A stretch of DNA of 33,517 nt, taken from positions 1 to 33,517 of the forward strand of contig JAIXVI010000010.1 in assembly GCA_027483065.1 (NCBI GenBank), read 5' to 3'. Below, in pieces: positions 1 through 8,546 of this stretch. The notes beneath the pieces were generated by a model. It made no database searches and was not told the DNA's origin. It saw only the letters and a list, made by a program, of their open reading frames with translations. The translations under genes and the position numbers were made by a program. Position 1 is the first letter of the stretch, and each line of letters begins with the position of its first letter. Source of the stretch: Planctomycetaceae bacterium. GTDB taxonomy: Bacteria > Planctomycetota > Phycisphaerae > Phycisphaerales > SM1A02.

Positions 1-527
1 CGCACAACCGTGCGCGCCGGCGATCGAACCGGTACCGAGCGAACAACCAAGAGCCCTGCATCCAACACAAACGCGCTCAAATCAGCTTTGGCTCCCGGCG
101 GAGGCGAAATTGGCTCGACGACGGGAAGCCCGAAGAAATTGCGATCTTGATCGATCGATGTCGTTGCACCGCACGCCGCGCACGCCGCATCGTCTGGATT
201 CATCGGCGACTGGCACGCCGCGCAGCGCCCAAAGAGATGCGCGAGACCCGGCGCTCGCCGCGCGAGTGTCCAAAGTTGCCGCGTCGTTGGTCCGCGGACA
301 ATCGCATCGCGTCCGATTTCGCCGTTGCGAATCGCGGCGCAAAGCGCGTCGTAACCGAACCCCACGAAATGCGGTCGACGAGGATCGCGCACGAACCACG
401 CGCCCATTTCATTTTGAGTCGCGTGCAAACTCCAAACATCAAAGAAACCACCACACGCTCGGCATTGCGAGGACGGCACCTGTCGGTCGCCGCAGTAAGG
501 ACAAAGAATCGCGCGAGTGTCTGACAT
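1..527 (-). CDS. Zinc-ribbon/GYF-domain protein (3' end outside window)
   Basis: I translated this by hand from an ATG at 527-525; the frame stays open through base 1, giving at least 175 residues. Two CxxC..CxxC zinc ribbons are visible: C9/C12 with C22/C25, and C102/C105 with C116/C119. Between them, residues 42-99 (GAWFVRDP start, RGPTTRQLWTLAR, PGLAHLFG end) resemble the GYF_2-type domain: an aromatic-glycine start, a VRG motif and a PGL-LFG end. Such domains usually mediate protein contacts next to membrane segments, and a membrane region could follow beyond the window. It is divergent from the prolyl isomerase gene, with 119 bases between them. The domain calls are pattern-based and the function is unknown. 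Confidence 0.75.
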   Translation of the reverse strand, partial: MSDTRAILCPYCGDRQVPSSQCRACGGFFDVWSLHATQNEMGAWFVRDPRRPHFVGFGYDALCAAIRNGEIGRDAIVRGPTTRQLWTLARRAPGLAHLFGRCAACQSPMNPDDAACAACGATTSIDQDRNFFGLPVVEPISPPPGAKADLSAFVLDAGLLVVRSVPVRSPARTVV

Positions 528-646
528 GTCGTTGAGCGTTTTGCGTGGAAACCGAAGTGTACGAGGTCGGCGCGTCGCGTTCGGTCCCGCGGTACAGTCG
601 GGGCGTTCCAAGATACGCACGCCCTCCCCGAACGTAGCCAACGTCT

Positions 647-1660
647 ATGCCGACTTCCCGAGAATTCCTCGCATTCCCAGTTCACCTTGTCGCCGCGTGC
701 TCGTTGGCAATCGTCGCGGCCTTCGCCACCGGCTGCGCAGGAACGGGATCGGGCGTGCAAGTTGCCACGGTTGACGGCACTGGGAACGGCAAAGATCAGT
801 CCGCCACAGCTCCGTTAGGAACCCCTGCTCGCGCTGCGAACGAACAAGCGTCTCTCGTCGCCATGCTCGACGGCCAAGCGATCGAATGGTCAGAGCTCCG
901 CGCGCCGATCGCGGAACTTGCGGGTCAACAAGTGCTGCGCGACGCGGTACTCGATATTCGACTTGCGCGGCGTCTGCGCGAACAGAGCATTGCGATCAAC
1001 GGCGAACAAGTCGCGCGCGAAGAGACGATTCTGCTCGAGGCGCTCTCGCCCGATCGCACACGCGCAGTCGAACTTCTCGGCGTGATTCGGCAACGCCAAG
1101 GCCTTGGGAGCGTGCGCTTCGCGGCGTTGCTCAAGCGGAACGCTGGTCTCCGCGCACTCGTCGCACGCGATGTTCGCATCGATGAAGTCGGCATCGCCAA
1201 CGCATTCGACATGCTGCATGGCACCAAGCGTGTGGCGCGACTCGCGGTGCTCACGTCGCTCCCCGATGCAGAGCGATTCATCGCGGATGTGCAAGCGGGT
1301 CGCTCGTTCATCGATCTCGCGGTCGAACGCTCACTCGACGATGGCGCTGCGCGCGGCGGGCTCCTTGCGCCGATCGCCCGTCGCGACCCGAGTTACCCCG
1401 AAGGTCTGCGCGCCGCGATCTACGCGACCAACATCGGCGGTGTTTCCGCGCCAATTCTTGAGAATGGCCGTTTCTTCGTCGTCACCGTCATGGAAGAGCG
1501 CCCGAGCGATGGCACCACGCTCGAATCGGCACGTGCGCGCTGCGAAGAGGTCGTGCGACGAAGCCAAGAGCGGCTTCTCATGGACGCACTCGCACGCGAA
1601 CTTTCTGAACTCAAGGGCGTCACCGTTTTCGATCGATCGTTCGATCCGCCGAACAAGTGA
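647..1660 (+). CDS. Parvulin-type peptidyl-prolyl isomerase, lipoprotein
   Basis: This 337-residue protein has a hydrophobic signal segment (about residues 11-29) ending in ATGC, so C30 is the probable lipidated cysteine; the lipobox is acceptable but not ideal. The middle is helical, like the SurA/PrsA-type N-terminal chaperone region. Residues about 195-290 fit a PpiC rotamase domain: a FIDLAVERSLDDGAARGG stretch, then Y-P-E-G-L-R and a GGVSAPILENGRFFVVTV strand near the end. The likely role is cis-trans isomerisation of prolines and chaperoning of exported proteins in the periplasm. It faces the lptFG pair tail to tail, with 42 bases between stops and no terminator hairpin that I can see. 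Family assignment is fairly secure; the precise substrate is not known. Confidence 0.8.
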   Translation: MPTSREFLAFPVHLVAACSLAIVAAFATGCAGTGSGVQVATVDGTGNGKDQSATAPLGTPARAANEQASLVAMLDGQAIEWSELRAPIAELAGQQVLRDAVLDIRLARRLREQSIAINGEQVAREETILLEALSPDRTRAVELLGVIRQRQGLGSVRFAALLKRNAGLRALVARDVRIDEVGIANAFDMLHGTKRVARLAVLTSLPDAERFIADVQAGRSFIDLAVERSLDDGAARGGLLAPIARRDPSYPEGLRAAIYATNIGGVSAPILENGRFFVVTVMEERPSDGTTLESARARCEEVVRRSQERLLMDALARELSELKGVTVFDRSFDPPNK

Positions 1661-1702
1661 ACGCGGCGAAGTCGCACGACGCCGCACGACGCCGCATGTG
1701 CA

Positions 1703-2830
1703 TCACGTCTTGAGCGCGCCAACACGCCACGCGGCGATCGGGAGCAACGCCGCAACCGGCAGGAAGACGCCGACCGCAGGTGGAATTCCAGGAAGTGCCA
1801 CAGCCATCACGAGCAAACTTCCAAGGAGCCCCGGCACTGCCGTCGCGGCGCAGAAGACGCTTGGTTTGAGCATCTTCTGTGGTTCGCGCACGAGGAAGAA
1901 TGGCAGTGCGATGATGAGCATCATCACATTCACAAGCGCACCCGCGAATCGTTGCCCCACGAGTCGCGTGGCGGCCTCCGGTTCGATGCCGCCTTCGCGC
2001 GCGAGCGCTGAGATTTGCGGCGTCGACAAGAGCTGCGCAAACCCGCGAAATCGCCGCGCGAGGATCGCCTTTGGACTGACGTCGGTCTCGATGAAGTCAA
2101 TCGCATCGCGGCGATCGATGCGCACTTCTCGACCATCGCCTGCTCCCGGCGCACTGCGACCTGCGGCAACGCCATCGATGAGATCCCATCCGCCGCGCTC
2201 GGCGTTCCATGTCGCTTCACGCGCTTCTACCCGCCGCGTGGCTGCACCTTTCTCATCGCGTTCAAGAACGAGGAGCCCGTACGCACGCTCATCACGCGGA
2301 TCGAACGCCTGCGCGAGTACAAGTTTCCCCGTGCCATCTTGCACGACGTTCAGCGGGAAACGATCGGCCGCGGGCCGCAGAATCGCAGACTTTTCGCGTA
2401 CGAGAAGCGGCGCGAGTCGCGGCAGCAGGACTTCGCCATTCACGAGTTGGACGAGATTGAGAATCACCGCGACAACGAGCATCGCGAGACCTACACGCCA
2501 AAGACTGATTCCCGCCGAGAGCATGGCCACGAGTTCGCGTGCGCGCACCATCTGCGCCAACGTGAAGCCCGCAGCGGCCACGCACGAAAGCCCCACGAGA
2601 AACGCGTAGAACTGGAACACGCGCGGCAGATTGAAGTCGAGAATCGCGATGGGCATCGCGGTCCACATCGATCCGTAGTTGCCGGCCTCGACCGCGCGTT
2701 GGCACGCCTTCACATATGCATCGAGTTCGATGATCGTGTCGATCGAAATCGCAAACAGCGTCATCACAACGAAGATCAACACGAAATTCGTGAAGAAGCG
2801 GAAGGCGATCCATCGGTCGAGGAGCGGCAT
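1703..2830 (-). CDS. lptG: LptG-like permease of the lipopolysaccharide exporter (YjgP/YjgQ family)
   Basis: The 375-residue protein has the LptF/LptG layout: a membrane segment at about 9-31 and two more between about 60 and 125, a soluble beta-jellyroll stretch at about 130-265, then three membrane segments from about 275 to the C-terminus. Its length is normal for LptG. Its ATG (2830-2828) overlaps the stop of the upstream lptF-like gene by one base (TGATG), so the two are translationally coupled. LptF and LptG form the membrane part of the LptB2FG transporter that extracts lipopolysaccharide from the inner membrane. LptB, LptC and LptA are not in this window. I call this one LptG because it is the downstream member of the pair; the F/G labels could be swapped. 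Confidence 0.85.
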   Translation of the reverse strand: MPLLDRWIAFRFFTNFVLIFVVMTLFAISIDTIIELDAYVKACQRAVEAGNYGSMWTAMPIAILDFNLPRVFQFYAFLVGLSCVAAAGFTLAQMVRARELVAMLSAGISLWRVGLAMLVVAVILNLVQLVNGEVLLPRLAPLLVREKSAILRPAADRFPLNVVQDGTGKLVLAQAFDPRDERAYGLLVLERDEKGAATRRVEAREATWNAERGGWDLIDGVAAGRSAPGAGDGREVRIDRRDAIDFIETDVSPKAILARRFRGFAQLLSTPQISALAREGGIEPEAATRLVGQRFAGALVNVMMLIIALPFFLVREPQKMLKPSVFCAATAVPGLLGSLLVMAVALPGIPPAVGVFLPVAALLPIAAWRVGALKT

Positions 2831-4506
2831 CAGTTCCTCGCAATCCTTCGAAGGCTGTCAGCGATGACTGCGAGAATCACGAGGTTTCCGCTCGACGCCA
2901 CAATGACGCCGGTGAGGCTCGTCGCATCCTTCAGCATTTGTTCTCCGCCCGAGATCAGCAAGATGTCGGCGATCGACGGGATAAACGCGATCAGATAAAT
3001 CTGTAGCGGATTTCCACCGCGCAAACGAATGGCGAGAACCGCGCCGAGCAGCAACATCAGCGGTGCCGACAGTGATTGATTGATGCGCTGCACGATGCGC
3101 GCAACGATGTCCGCGCGAACATCGTCGACTTCGCGCTCGATACGCGCGCCCGCGGCTCGCGCAGCAGCGGCGGCCTGTGCTGCGGGGCCTTCTTGGAGCT
3201 CGGGCGATGCCTTCGCTTCGACAACGAGTGCCTCGAGTGCAAGGCCTGAACGATCTGGTGCCGGGCAGTTTTCCGCGGCAAGACCAACGATGCGCGGTGG
3301 CCAGCGACCGCTGCCAAGCCCGCGAAGATCGGCGACGGTGTCGGCGCGGGCGAGCAACTCGAACCGCATGCCCGCACCCTTTGGTCGCGGCTCAGCATTG
3401 AGCGTTGCTTGCTTGACCGAAGCGCGCTTCGTGACGACACCACGCTCGATCTCGACAAGTTCGATCTCGCGCACGTCGCCAGTCTTTCCGCGCGGCACCA
3501 GTGTCGAACCCATCAACTGTGCGTTCTTCACTTCATAGATGCGAATGCCGCCAGCATCGGCGAATCGCGCCGTTCCTGTTTCCGCGAGCGACTTCGTGAT
3601 ACAGGTCCATGCATCAACCGCCGTCAACGCGCTGGTCGCTTCACGCCGTGCTTCCGCGACGCGGTGGTATCCGCCAACATCGTTCCAAACACGCAGAAGC
3701 CCCGCAGAGTCAAGATCCTTCGGCTCGAGCTGAATGCCCTTGCCGAGGTCGATCGCCTCGGGCTCCGCTTGCGGCACGTAGACGAGTGCGTCTTCGCCAT
3801 CACGAAATGCCGTCGCATTTCGGAAGAGCAGTTTGAGGAAAGCGCTCTCTTCGGTGCGGTAGACGTCGACGGTTGCAAACTCAGCAGTGAACTCGGTCTG
3901 CGTTCGCCCATCTGGGCCTGTCTCAATCGCGGCGACACCGGCGAGCGCGAGCCGCGTCGACGGTCCGCGTTGCAGCGTGCCATCGCCTCCCTGACCAACA
4001 ACCTCTTCGCCGGGAATCACCATCACCTCATCGGCGTACAACTGCGTGTTGCCGACGCGGAACGCTTCGCCGCGCTCGACCGAACTCACGAAGAGTCGCG
4101 TGACGTCGCGCGTGATCAAGCGGCGCATCGATGTCCAAAATCGCGGGACTCCCGCGTCGACCAAGAGCGCCATGCCGAGGAAGAGCACGAGTCCGAGGGC
4201 GGCCGCGGGCATCAAGATGCGTCGATACGAAAGGCCAGCCGCCGACATCGCGACGATTTCGTTGTCGGCCGCAAGCCGCGCGTACACAATCGTGCCGGCG
4301 AACGCGCCTGCGAATGGCAGCGCGTATTGCAGCATCGGCACCGATGCGAGCGTGACGAACTGCAGCACTTCCTCCGCCCCGAGGAGATTCTGCATGATCG
4401 GTCGGATCGCCGCGCCGAATGCGATCACCGCGACGAGCACGCTCGCCGTCAGAATCTGCACACGGAGAAGTTCCGCGATGATGTGTCGAAGAAGGATGCG
4501 CGGCAT
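2830..4506 (-). CDS. lptF: LptF-like permease of the lipopolysaccharide exporter, enlarged periplasmic domain
   Basis: I start this 558-residue protein at the ATG 4506-4504 (MPRILLRHIIAELLR), because everything upstream in frame is low-quality arginine-rich sequence that overlaps the divergent pseudopilin gene. A GGAGG lies 14 bases before the ATG. N-terminal membrane segments occupy about residues 15-130, including LASVPMLQYALPFAGAFAGT, and three C-terminal segments follow from about 470 (LSAPLMLLLGAVLAIRL). Typical LptF is near 370 residues. The extra length lies in the periplasmic part, including an alanine/glutamate-rich, probably helical insert (QEGPAAQAAAAARAAGA) just before the last membrane block. 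It is coupled to lptG through TGATG. The role is inner-membrane extraction of lipopolysaccharide. Confidence 0.82.
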   Translation of the reverse strand: MPRILLRHIIAELLRVQILTASVLVAVIAFGAAIRPIMQNLLGAEEVLQFVTLASVPMLQYALPFAGAFAGTIVYARLAADNEIVAMSAAGLSYRRILMPAAALGLVLFLGMALLVDAGVPRFWTSMRRLITRDVTRLFVSSVERGEAFRVGNTQLYADEVMVIPGEEVVGQGGDGTLQRGPSTRLALAGVAAIETGPDGRTQTEFTAEFATVDVYRTEESAFLKLLFRNATAFRDGEDALVYVPQAEPEAIDLGKGIQLEPKDLDSAGLLRVWNDVGGYHRVAEARREATSALTAVDAWTCITKSLAETGTARFADAGGIRIYEVKNAQLMGSTLVPRGKTGDVREIELVEIERGVVTKRASVKQATLNAEPRPKGAGMRFELLARADTVADLRGLGSGRWPPRIVGLAAENCPAPDRSGLALEALVVEAKASPELQEGPAAQAAAAARAAGARIEREVDDVRADIVARIVQRINQSLSAPLMLLLGAVLAIRLRGGNPLQIYLIAFIPSIADILLISGGEQMLKDATSLTGVIVASSGNLVILAVIADSLRRIARN

Positions 4507-4701
4507 TCCGGACGTGGCATCCTCCCCCGTTCGGGCAGTTCTCGCAACCACCATGTTGGCCGCGGCAAACGCATAGACCCTACAGGCCGAACGGCGCTTA
4601 CCCCGATTTCCGCCGAGCGCGCGGGAAGTCGCGTTTGACAACCTCGAAATGTCGACGACGAGAAGGCCCTGCGAACTTTCGCCGGATTCGTGCCATCCGT
4701 C

Positions 4702-5229
4702 ATGACAATTCTGCGCACCGATCGACCGGAGAAGCCCCGTGACGCCGAGCGTTGCAGGTCGTCTCGCGCGCCTCGGCGGCACGGCGCATGCGCACTTCGT
4801 CGTTGGAAAGCTCGCGGTCTCACGCTCATCGAAGTGCTTGTCGCCGCCGCCATCTTGTCGGTCGCGGCACTTGCCGCCCTCGAGCTTCTCGCGACCAGCG
4901 ATGCGGCCGCCCTCGCGGCGCGACGAGAGGCAATGGCATCGGTTGAGGCAGAGCGGGCCTTGGCGGACGCCGCAGAAGCCCTCCGAAACGGCCGCGAACC
5001 CTCCATCCGACGAGTCATCGATCAAGAATCTGGCGGCGAAACCCTCGCGGGATGCGCCCTGGAAGTCCGCGCGATTCGCGAGAGCCGTGCCGTCGGCGCA
5101 CTCGGCGCGAACACCGCAGAGATTCCAATCGCCCGACTCATCGCTGAAGTGACGTCGCCCGACGGCACCACGCTTGCGATCCTCGAGCGCGTCGCCCCGC
5201 GCGAGACGAGTTCAGGGGGCTCCCGATGA
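4702..5229 (+). CDS. GspI-like minor pseudopilin
   Basis: This 175-residue protein carries a type IV prepilin signal: a basic leader ending KARG, then LTLIEVLVAA and a hydrophobic helix, with the expected glutamate at +5 after the G/L cleavage site. The C-terminal half is a short mixed region (LAGCALEVRAI, ARLIAEVTSPDG, LAILERV), compatible with the small GspI fold. From ATG 4702 the leader is 39 residues, longer than most. A GTG at 4690 would add four more, and I see no start closer to the cleavage site. It overlaps the GspJ-like gene by ATGA, so they form an operon. It probably belongs to a type II secretion or MSHA-like pseudopilus. GspI is chosen from size and position only; other minor pseudopilins are possible. 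Confidence 0.7.
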   Translation: MTILRTDRPEKPRDAERCRSSRAPRRHGACALRRWKARGLTLIEVLVAAAILSVAALAALELLATSDAAALAARREAMASVEAERALADAAEALRNGREPSIRRVIDQESGGETLAGCALEVRAIRESRAVGALGANTAEIPIARLIAEVTSPDGTTLAILERVAPRETSSGGSR

Positions 5230-5822
5230 ATCGTCGCCGTGGCTTCACGCTCCTCGAAGTGATGGTTGCCGCGGGGCTTTTGGCCATCGTTGGATTTGCG
5301 ATCGTTGCATTTATCACGGCGTTTGCCCGTGGCGCCCAAGCACGCGCGCGCGTCTCCGATCCGGCGATCGAAGGCTCACTCCTTGTCGAGCGCTTTCGTG
5401 CACTTCAGCCATCGACTCGCGTCACCCTCGCAAGCGACGACCATCTCGCGGCACTCTGGCTTTCCGACCGGGTTCCGAGTCGTACCGTACACCTGAGTGA
5501 ACTCGGATGGTTGCGATTTGATGCGAAGTCAGGCGATGTCGTCCTCGAACGCATCGAAGCAGAGCGCTTCCTGGATGATCGCGCGCTCGAAAGCGAGTTT
5601 GCATCAAGCGCTGATTTCCTCGCGCTTCGCGACGATGTTCTGCGCGAGGGCCTCCTCGTCTCGACGATTCTCGCCGAGGGCCTCGACGACGTTCGTTTCG
5701 TACCGCCGCCTCGTGAGAAACGCGGAGAAACAAAGTCTGAACTCGTGATCGAACTCGAAGCAGAGCGCGCAGTCGCGCGGCTCGTTCTTTCCTACACGCA
5801 TCCCGAGGAACCGCTGCGATGA
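5226..5822 (+). CDS. GspJ-like minor pseudopilin
   Basis: The 198-residue protein starts at ATG 5226, inside the stop of the previous gene. It has a textbook prepilin signal: MNRRRG, cleavage, then FTLLEVMVAAGLLAIVGFAIVAF, with glutamate at +5. The leader is only six residues. The rest of the protein (VERFRALQPSTRV, LSELGWLRFDAKSGDVVLERIE, LDDVRFVPPP) is a beta-rich globular domain of the size seen in GspJ. It would be processed by a prepilin peptidase, which is not in the window, and would sit at the tip complex of a pseudopilus with GspI- and GspK-like partners. Both flanking genes overlap it by four bases. The subunit name is inferred from size and gene order. Confidence 0.72.
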   Translation: MNRRRGFTLLEVMVAAGLLAIVGFAIVAFITAFARGAQARARVSDPAIEGSLLVERFRALQPSTRVTLASDDHLAALWLSDRVPSRTVHLSELGWLRFDAKSGDVVLERIEAERFLDDRALESEFASSADFLALRDDVLREGLLVSTILAEGLDDVRFVPPPREKRGETKSELVIELEAERAVARLVLSYTHPEEPLR

Positions 5823-7732
5823 GCTTCAAATCGCTCGAACATTACCTGGCGTGCGCTTCGCAACGTCCGCAATCCTCGCGGAACTCGCGTTCCTTCCGAC
5901 TCGAACGCGCATCGCTTCGCTCGCGTTTCACGCATCACGGCAACACCCGCTCACACCACGCCCGCGGCTCTGCCGTATTGCTCGCACTCGTTGCAGTTGG
6001 CGTCGCCACGTTCCTTGGGCTTTCGCTCGCCGCCACCCGTGACGCGAACGTTGCTGCAAGCCACAACCTCGCGCATGCAGCGTCGGCGCGTGCAGCGGCT
6101 GCAGGTGCATTGGAAATCGCAGTCGAACTCTTAGCGGATGCGGAAACCAGCGATCCGCAAGCGCTCGTCGATGCAGATGGCGTTCTCTTCGAAAGACTCG
6201 CGATCGGCGAAGCAACTGCGAACGCGCGCGTCGTGGATCTCGCGACGGGCCTCGCGGCGGGACCTGAGTCCGACGCGGTCGAACTCGTTGTCGAGGGCGT
6301 TTCCGGTGGAATTGCGCAGGTCGCGCGTGCGGTGGGTCGAATGCCGCGACCAAACGCGGCACCAGAAGCGGACCTCGATTGCTCCGAGTTCGCCCTTCTC
6401 GCGATCGGCAACCTCGCGATCGAAGGCGATGCCCTGCTCGCGCTGTGGCCGAACGCGCCGCTCGCCGTGCTCGCTGAACCCGTCGCGTATGGCTTAGCCG
6501 ACGGGTCACGCAGCAGGATCGCCACCTCTCCTCACGCGAACTTGCATGGAACAGTCGCACTCTCGGTTGGCAACTTTGCGCCGGACGAAGAGACACGCGA
6601 TGAGCATCTCGCCGACCAGGCTCTCTTCATTCCCGCCGCAATTCATGTACCGATGACGGCACTTCCGCGAGATCGCACATCCGAGCACGCGGAAGACGTC
6701 GCCGATGGAAGTACGGATGGAAGCGACGATGAGAACGATGATCAGAGCGACGATGAGAACGACGATGACAGCGAGAGTCGCCCGGGCGCCACGCTCGATG
6801 GGTACGTCGCCTTCGACATGTCTCCGGAAGGCGACATGCGCGTGCCGGCGCGCGCCGCGACGACGATTCGCGGTGTCCGCGTATTCGATGTGGGCGGCAA
6901 TCTTCGCATCGAGCGCGGCGCACATGTTCGGGTCGAGGGCGAAACTTCTTTCGTCGTTCGGGGAAATCTCGTCATCGAACCTTGCGACATCGAAGTCGCT
7001 CCTGGTGCAACGCTCTCGATACTCGTCATCGGCGATGTCGCGATCAATGGCACGTATCTCGGCGGCGAACGCTCCAATCCTGAAGAACTTCGCGACGCAA
7101 CTGGGCGTGCGGGCTACGACGGCGGAGCATCGCGCGTTTCGATTCTCGTCGAGGGTGCGAGCGAGATTGCACTCCGCGAAGGCAGTGTTGTGAAAGGCGA
7201 GCTCTACGCACCACGCGCCAACGTTTCGATCGCTTCACGCAGTGCGATTTACGGGCGCGTGCTCGGCGCCAACGTCACGCTTGGTACCGGCACCGCGATT
7301 TTCTACGACCCAGCGCTCGACGGTCGACGCGGTTGGAGCGCGCGTAGCAGCGGCATTTGGACCGACGCTGGCGAGGTCCAACCTTCGATTCGTGAAATCG
7401 AACGACTTTCCCTCGAAGATCTCACGCACTTTGCAGCAACGACGGGAGTTTCCCCCACTATTTCGCCTGCGTTCGTACCGGTTGCGATGCATTCTCAAGT
7501 TGTCGACGTCGCGTCGGTCGAGATGCGCAACGCCACGGGCTCGAACGCGCGCGAAGGTCGCGTGCGCACATTTGCGCGCGGCATCGTCCGAGCGATGCAA
7601 ACGCAGATCGAAAACGGGCGCGGGGCGTGGTCGCGAGCGGCCGAGAGTGACGGTGATTCTTCTCGAACCAACACGCTCGAAGGCGCGTTTACATCGCTCG
7701 GCTTTGACACGCCGCGAGCATTGGATGACTGA
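5819..7732 (+). CDS. PilX/GspK-like pilus-associated protein with acidic linker and repetitive C-terminal domain
   Basis: This 637-residue protein has a serine/arginine-rich N-terminus, one hydrophobic helix at about 51-70 (GSAVLLALVAVGVATFLGLSLA) and then an alanine-rich amphipathic helix, as in PilX and GspK-type proteins, which lack the strict FTLxE motif. Residues about 290-320 are an Asp/Asn/Glu/Ser linker (DGSDDENDDQSDDENDDDSES), a candidate calcium-binding or flexible segment. Residues about 325-510 repeat short strands (VRGNLVIEPCDIEV, LVIGDVAINGTYL, GELYAPRANVSIASRSAIYGRVLGANVTL). This looks like the beta-solenoid-like domain found at the end of many predicted PilX-like proteins. GspK is normally about 300-330 residues, so this one is about twice as long. 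It overlaps the GspJ-like gene by ATGA and is the third gene of the pseudopilin operon. Confidence 0.7.
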   Translation: MSFKSLEHYLACASQRPQSSRNSRSFRLERASLRSRFTHHGNTRSHHARGSAVLLALVAVGVATFLGLSLAATRDANVAASHNLAHAASARAAAAGALEIAVELLADAETSDPQALVDADGVLFERLAIGEATANARVVDLATGLAAGPESDAVELVVEGVSGGIAQVARAVGRMPRPNAAPEADLDCSEFALLAIGNLAIEGDALLALWPNAPLAVLAEPVAYGLADGSRSRIATSPHANLHGTVALSVGNFAPDEETRDEHLADQALFIPAAIHVPMTALPRDRTSEHAEDVADGSTDGSDDENDDQSDDENDDDSESRPGATLDGYVAFDMSPEGDMRVPARAATTIRGVRVFDVGGNLRIERGAHVRVEGETSFVVRGNLVIEPCDIEVAPGATLSILVIGDVAINGTYLGGERSNPEELRDATGRAGYDGGASRVSILVEGASEIALREGSVVKGELYAPRANVSIASRSAIYGRVLGANVTLGTGTAIFYDPALDGRRGWSARSSGIWTDAGEVQPSIREIERLSLEDLTHFAATTGVSPTISPAFVPVAMHSQVVDVASVEMRNATGSNAREGRVRTFARGIVRAMQTQIENGRGAWSRAAESDGDSSRTNTLEGAFTSLGFDTPRALDD

Positions 7733-7860
7733 CGTGGCCTGCGCGATCGTGCGTGAACGCGCGATTTCAAGGCCGTTCGACTGAATGAGACTTCGTGGAG
7801 CGGGATTCTGTTGAAGCGTTGAGGCGCAACGATTCGTGTTCGAAATTGAGGGAAAATTCC

Positions 7861-8436
7861 ATGAGCCCCAAACAACCCTCCACGCGCACGCTGCACTGCA
7901 TGAGGTATCACATCGCGCGACGCGCGTTCAGCTTCGTTGAAGTGTTGGTCGTCGTTGGGATCCTCGGGCTCTTCGCCGCGCTTGTGATTCCGCGCCTCGC
8001 CAGCGCGAAACTTCCGCTCGCGACACCAGTCGAGAACACACTTGAGGCAGACCTGCGGCTCGCGCGAACCGAAGCAATCGCACGCGCAAAGCCTGTTGTC
8101 TTTGTGCTCGCTGCAGGTGGCGATGCATGGTGGATCGCCGACGCTGCGAACCCATCTGAACCGATCGAACGCACACGACGCGAGTTTGGCCGCGGCACAC
8201 TCACCGAGCTCAACGGTGTCACGATCGAAGTCGCGAGCGGCGAATTCAACGGTCAGCTCACGCCGCCTGACAGTCCGCGCGATGCGGCGGGTGTGCACGT
8301 GATCGCGACATTCGATGCGCTGGGCACACGCGACGGTGACGTCGTGCAATTCACCGCGCGCGATGAGCGTGGATTACGCATCGCGCACTGGACTCTTCCC
8401 GCCGGTCGCACACGACTGGCGAAAGTCGAGAACTGA
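7861..8436 (+). CDS. GspH/FimT-like minor pseudopilin
   Basis: I chose ATG 7861 because a GAGGG lies eight bases upstream; an in-frame ATG at 7900 is the alternative. The product has 191 residues. The prepilin signal reads HIARRA, cleavage, FSFVEVLVVVGILGLFAALVIP, with glutamate at +5 but alanine instead of the usual glycine at -1. After the helix comes LEADLRLARTEAIARAKPVVFVL, the conserved GspH/FimT pattern that begins the globular domain, and then a beta-rich end (GVHVIATFDALGTRDGDVVQF). It follows the PilX/GspK-like gene after 128 bases and may have its own promoter. It should be one of the tip subunits of the same pseudopilus. Confidence 0.78.
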   Translation: MSPKQPSTRTLHCMRYHIARRAFSFVEVLVVVGILGLFAALVIPRLASAKLPLATPVENTLEADLRLARTEAIARAKPVVFVLAAGGDAWWIADAANPSEPIERTRREFGRGTLTELNGVTIEVASGEFNGQLTPPDSPRDAAGVHVIATFDALGTRDGDVVQFTARDERGLRIAHWTLPAGRTRLAKVEN

Positions 8437-8474
8437 ACGGCACACCTGAACGACACACCTGGACGACACAACCG
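8437..8474. repeat. Degenerate 13-base tandem repeat, about three units
   Basis: Right after the FimT-like stop, the units ACGGCACACCTGA, ACGACACACCTGG and ACGACACAACCG follow head to tail. It lies in the 110-base gap between convergent genes. No terminator-like hairpin with a T tract is evident there. Confidence 0.7.
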
Positions 8475-8546
8475 AATGGCGCGCCGACTCTTCCTGCACG
8501 GGCGATAGACGAACCTGCCTGAGCGCGCTGATCCGCGTCCCTGACT

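Noticed and set aside
1104-2609. 501-codon open frame on the + strand
   Set aside because: It overlaps the prolyl isomerase gene in another frame and runs antisense through lptG; its product is Ser/Arg-rich without domains. Both overlapped genes are well supported.
3409-4638. 409-codon + strand frame
   Set aside because: Antisense to the lptF membrane and periplasmic regions; composition is His/Arg-rich, typical of a mirror frame in GC-rich DNA.
4635-4640. Perfect TTGACA before the pseudopilin operon
   Set aside because: No acceptable -10 hexamer is found at 16-18 bases, so I do not call a promoter.
4507-5025. 173-codon N-terminal extension of the lptF frame
   Set aside because: It is antisense to the pseudopilin gene and lacks membrane character; the family N-terminus begins at MPRILLRH.
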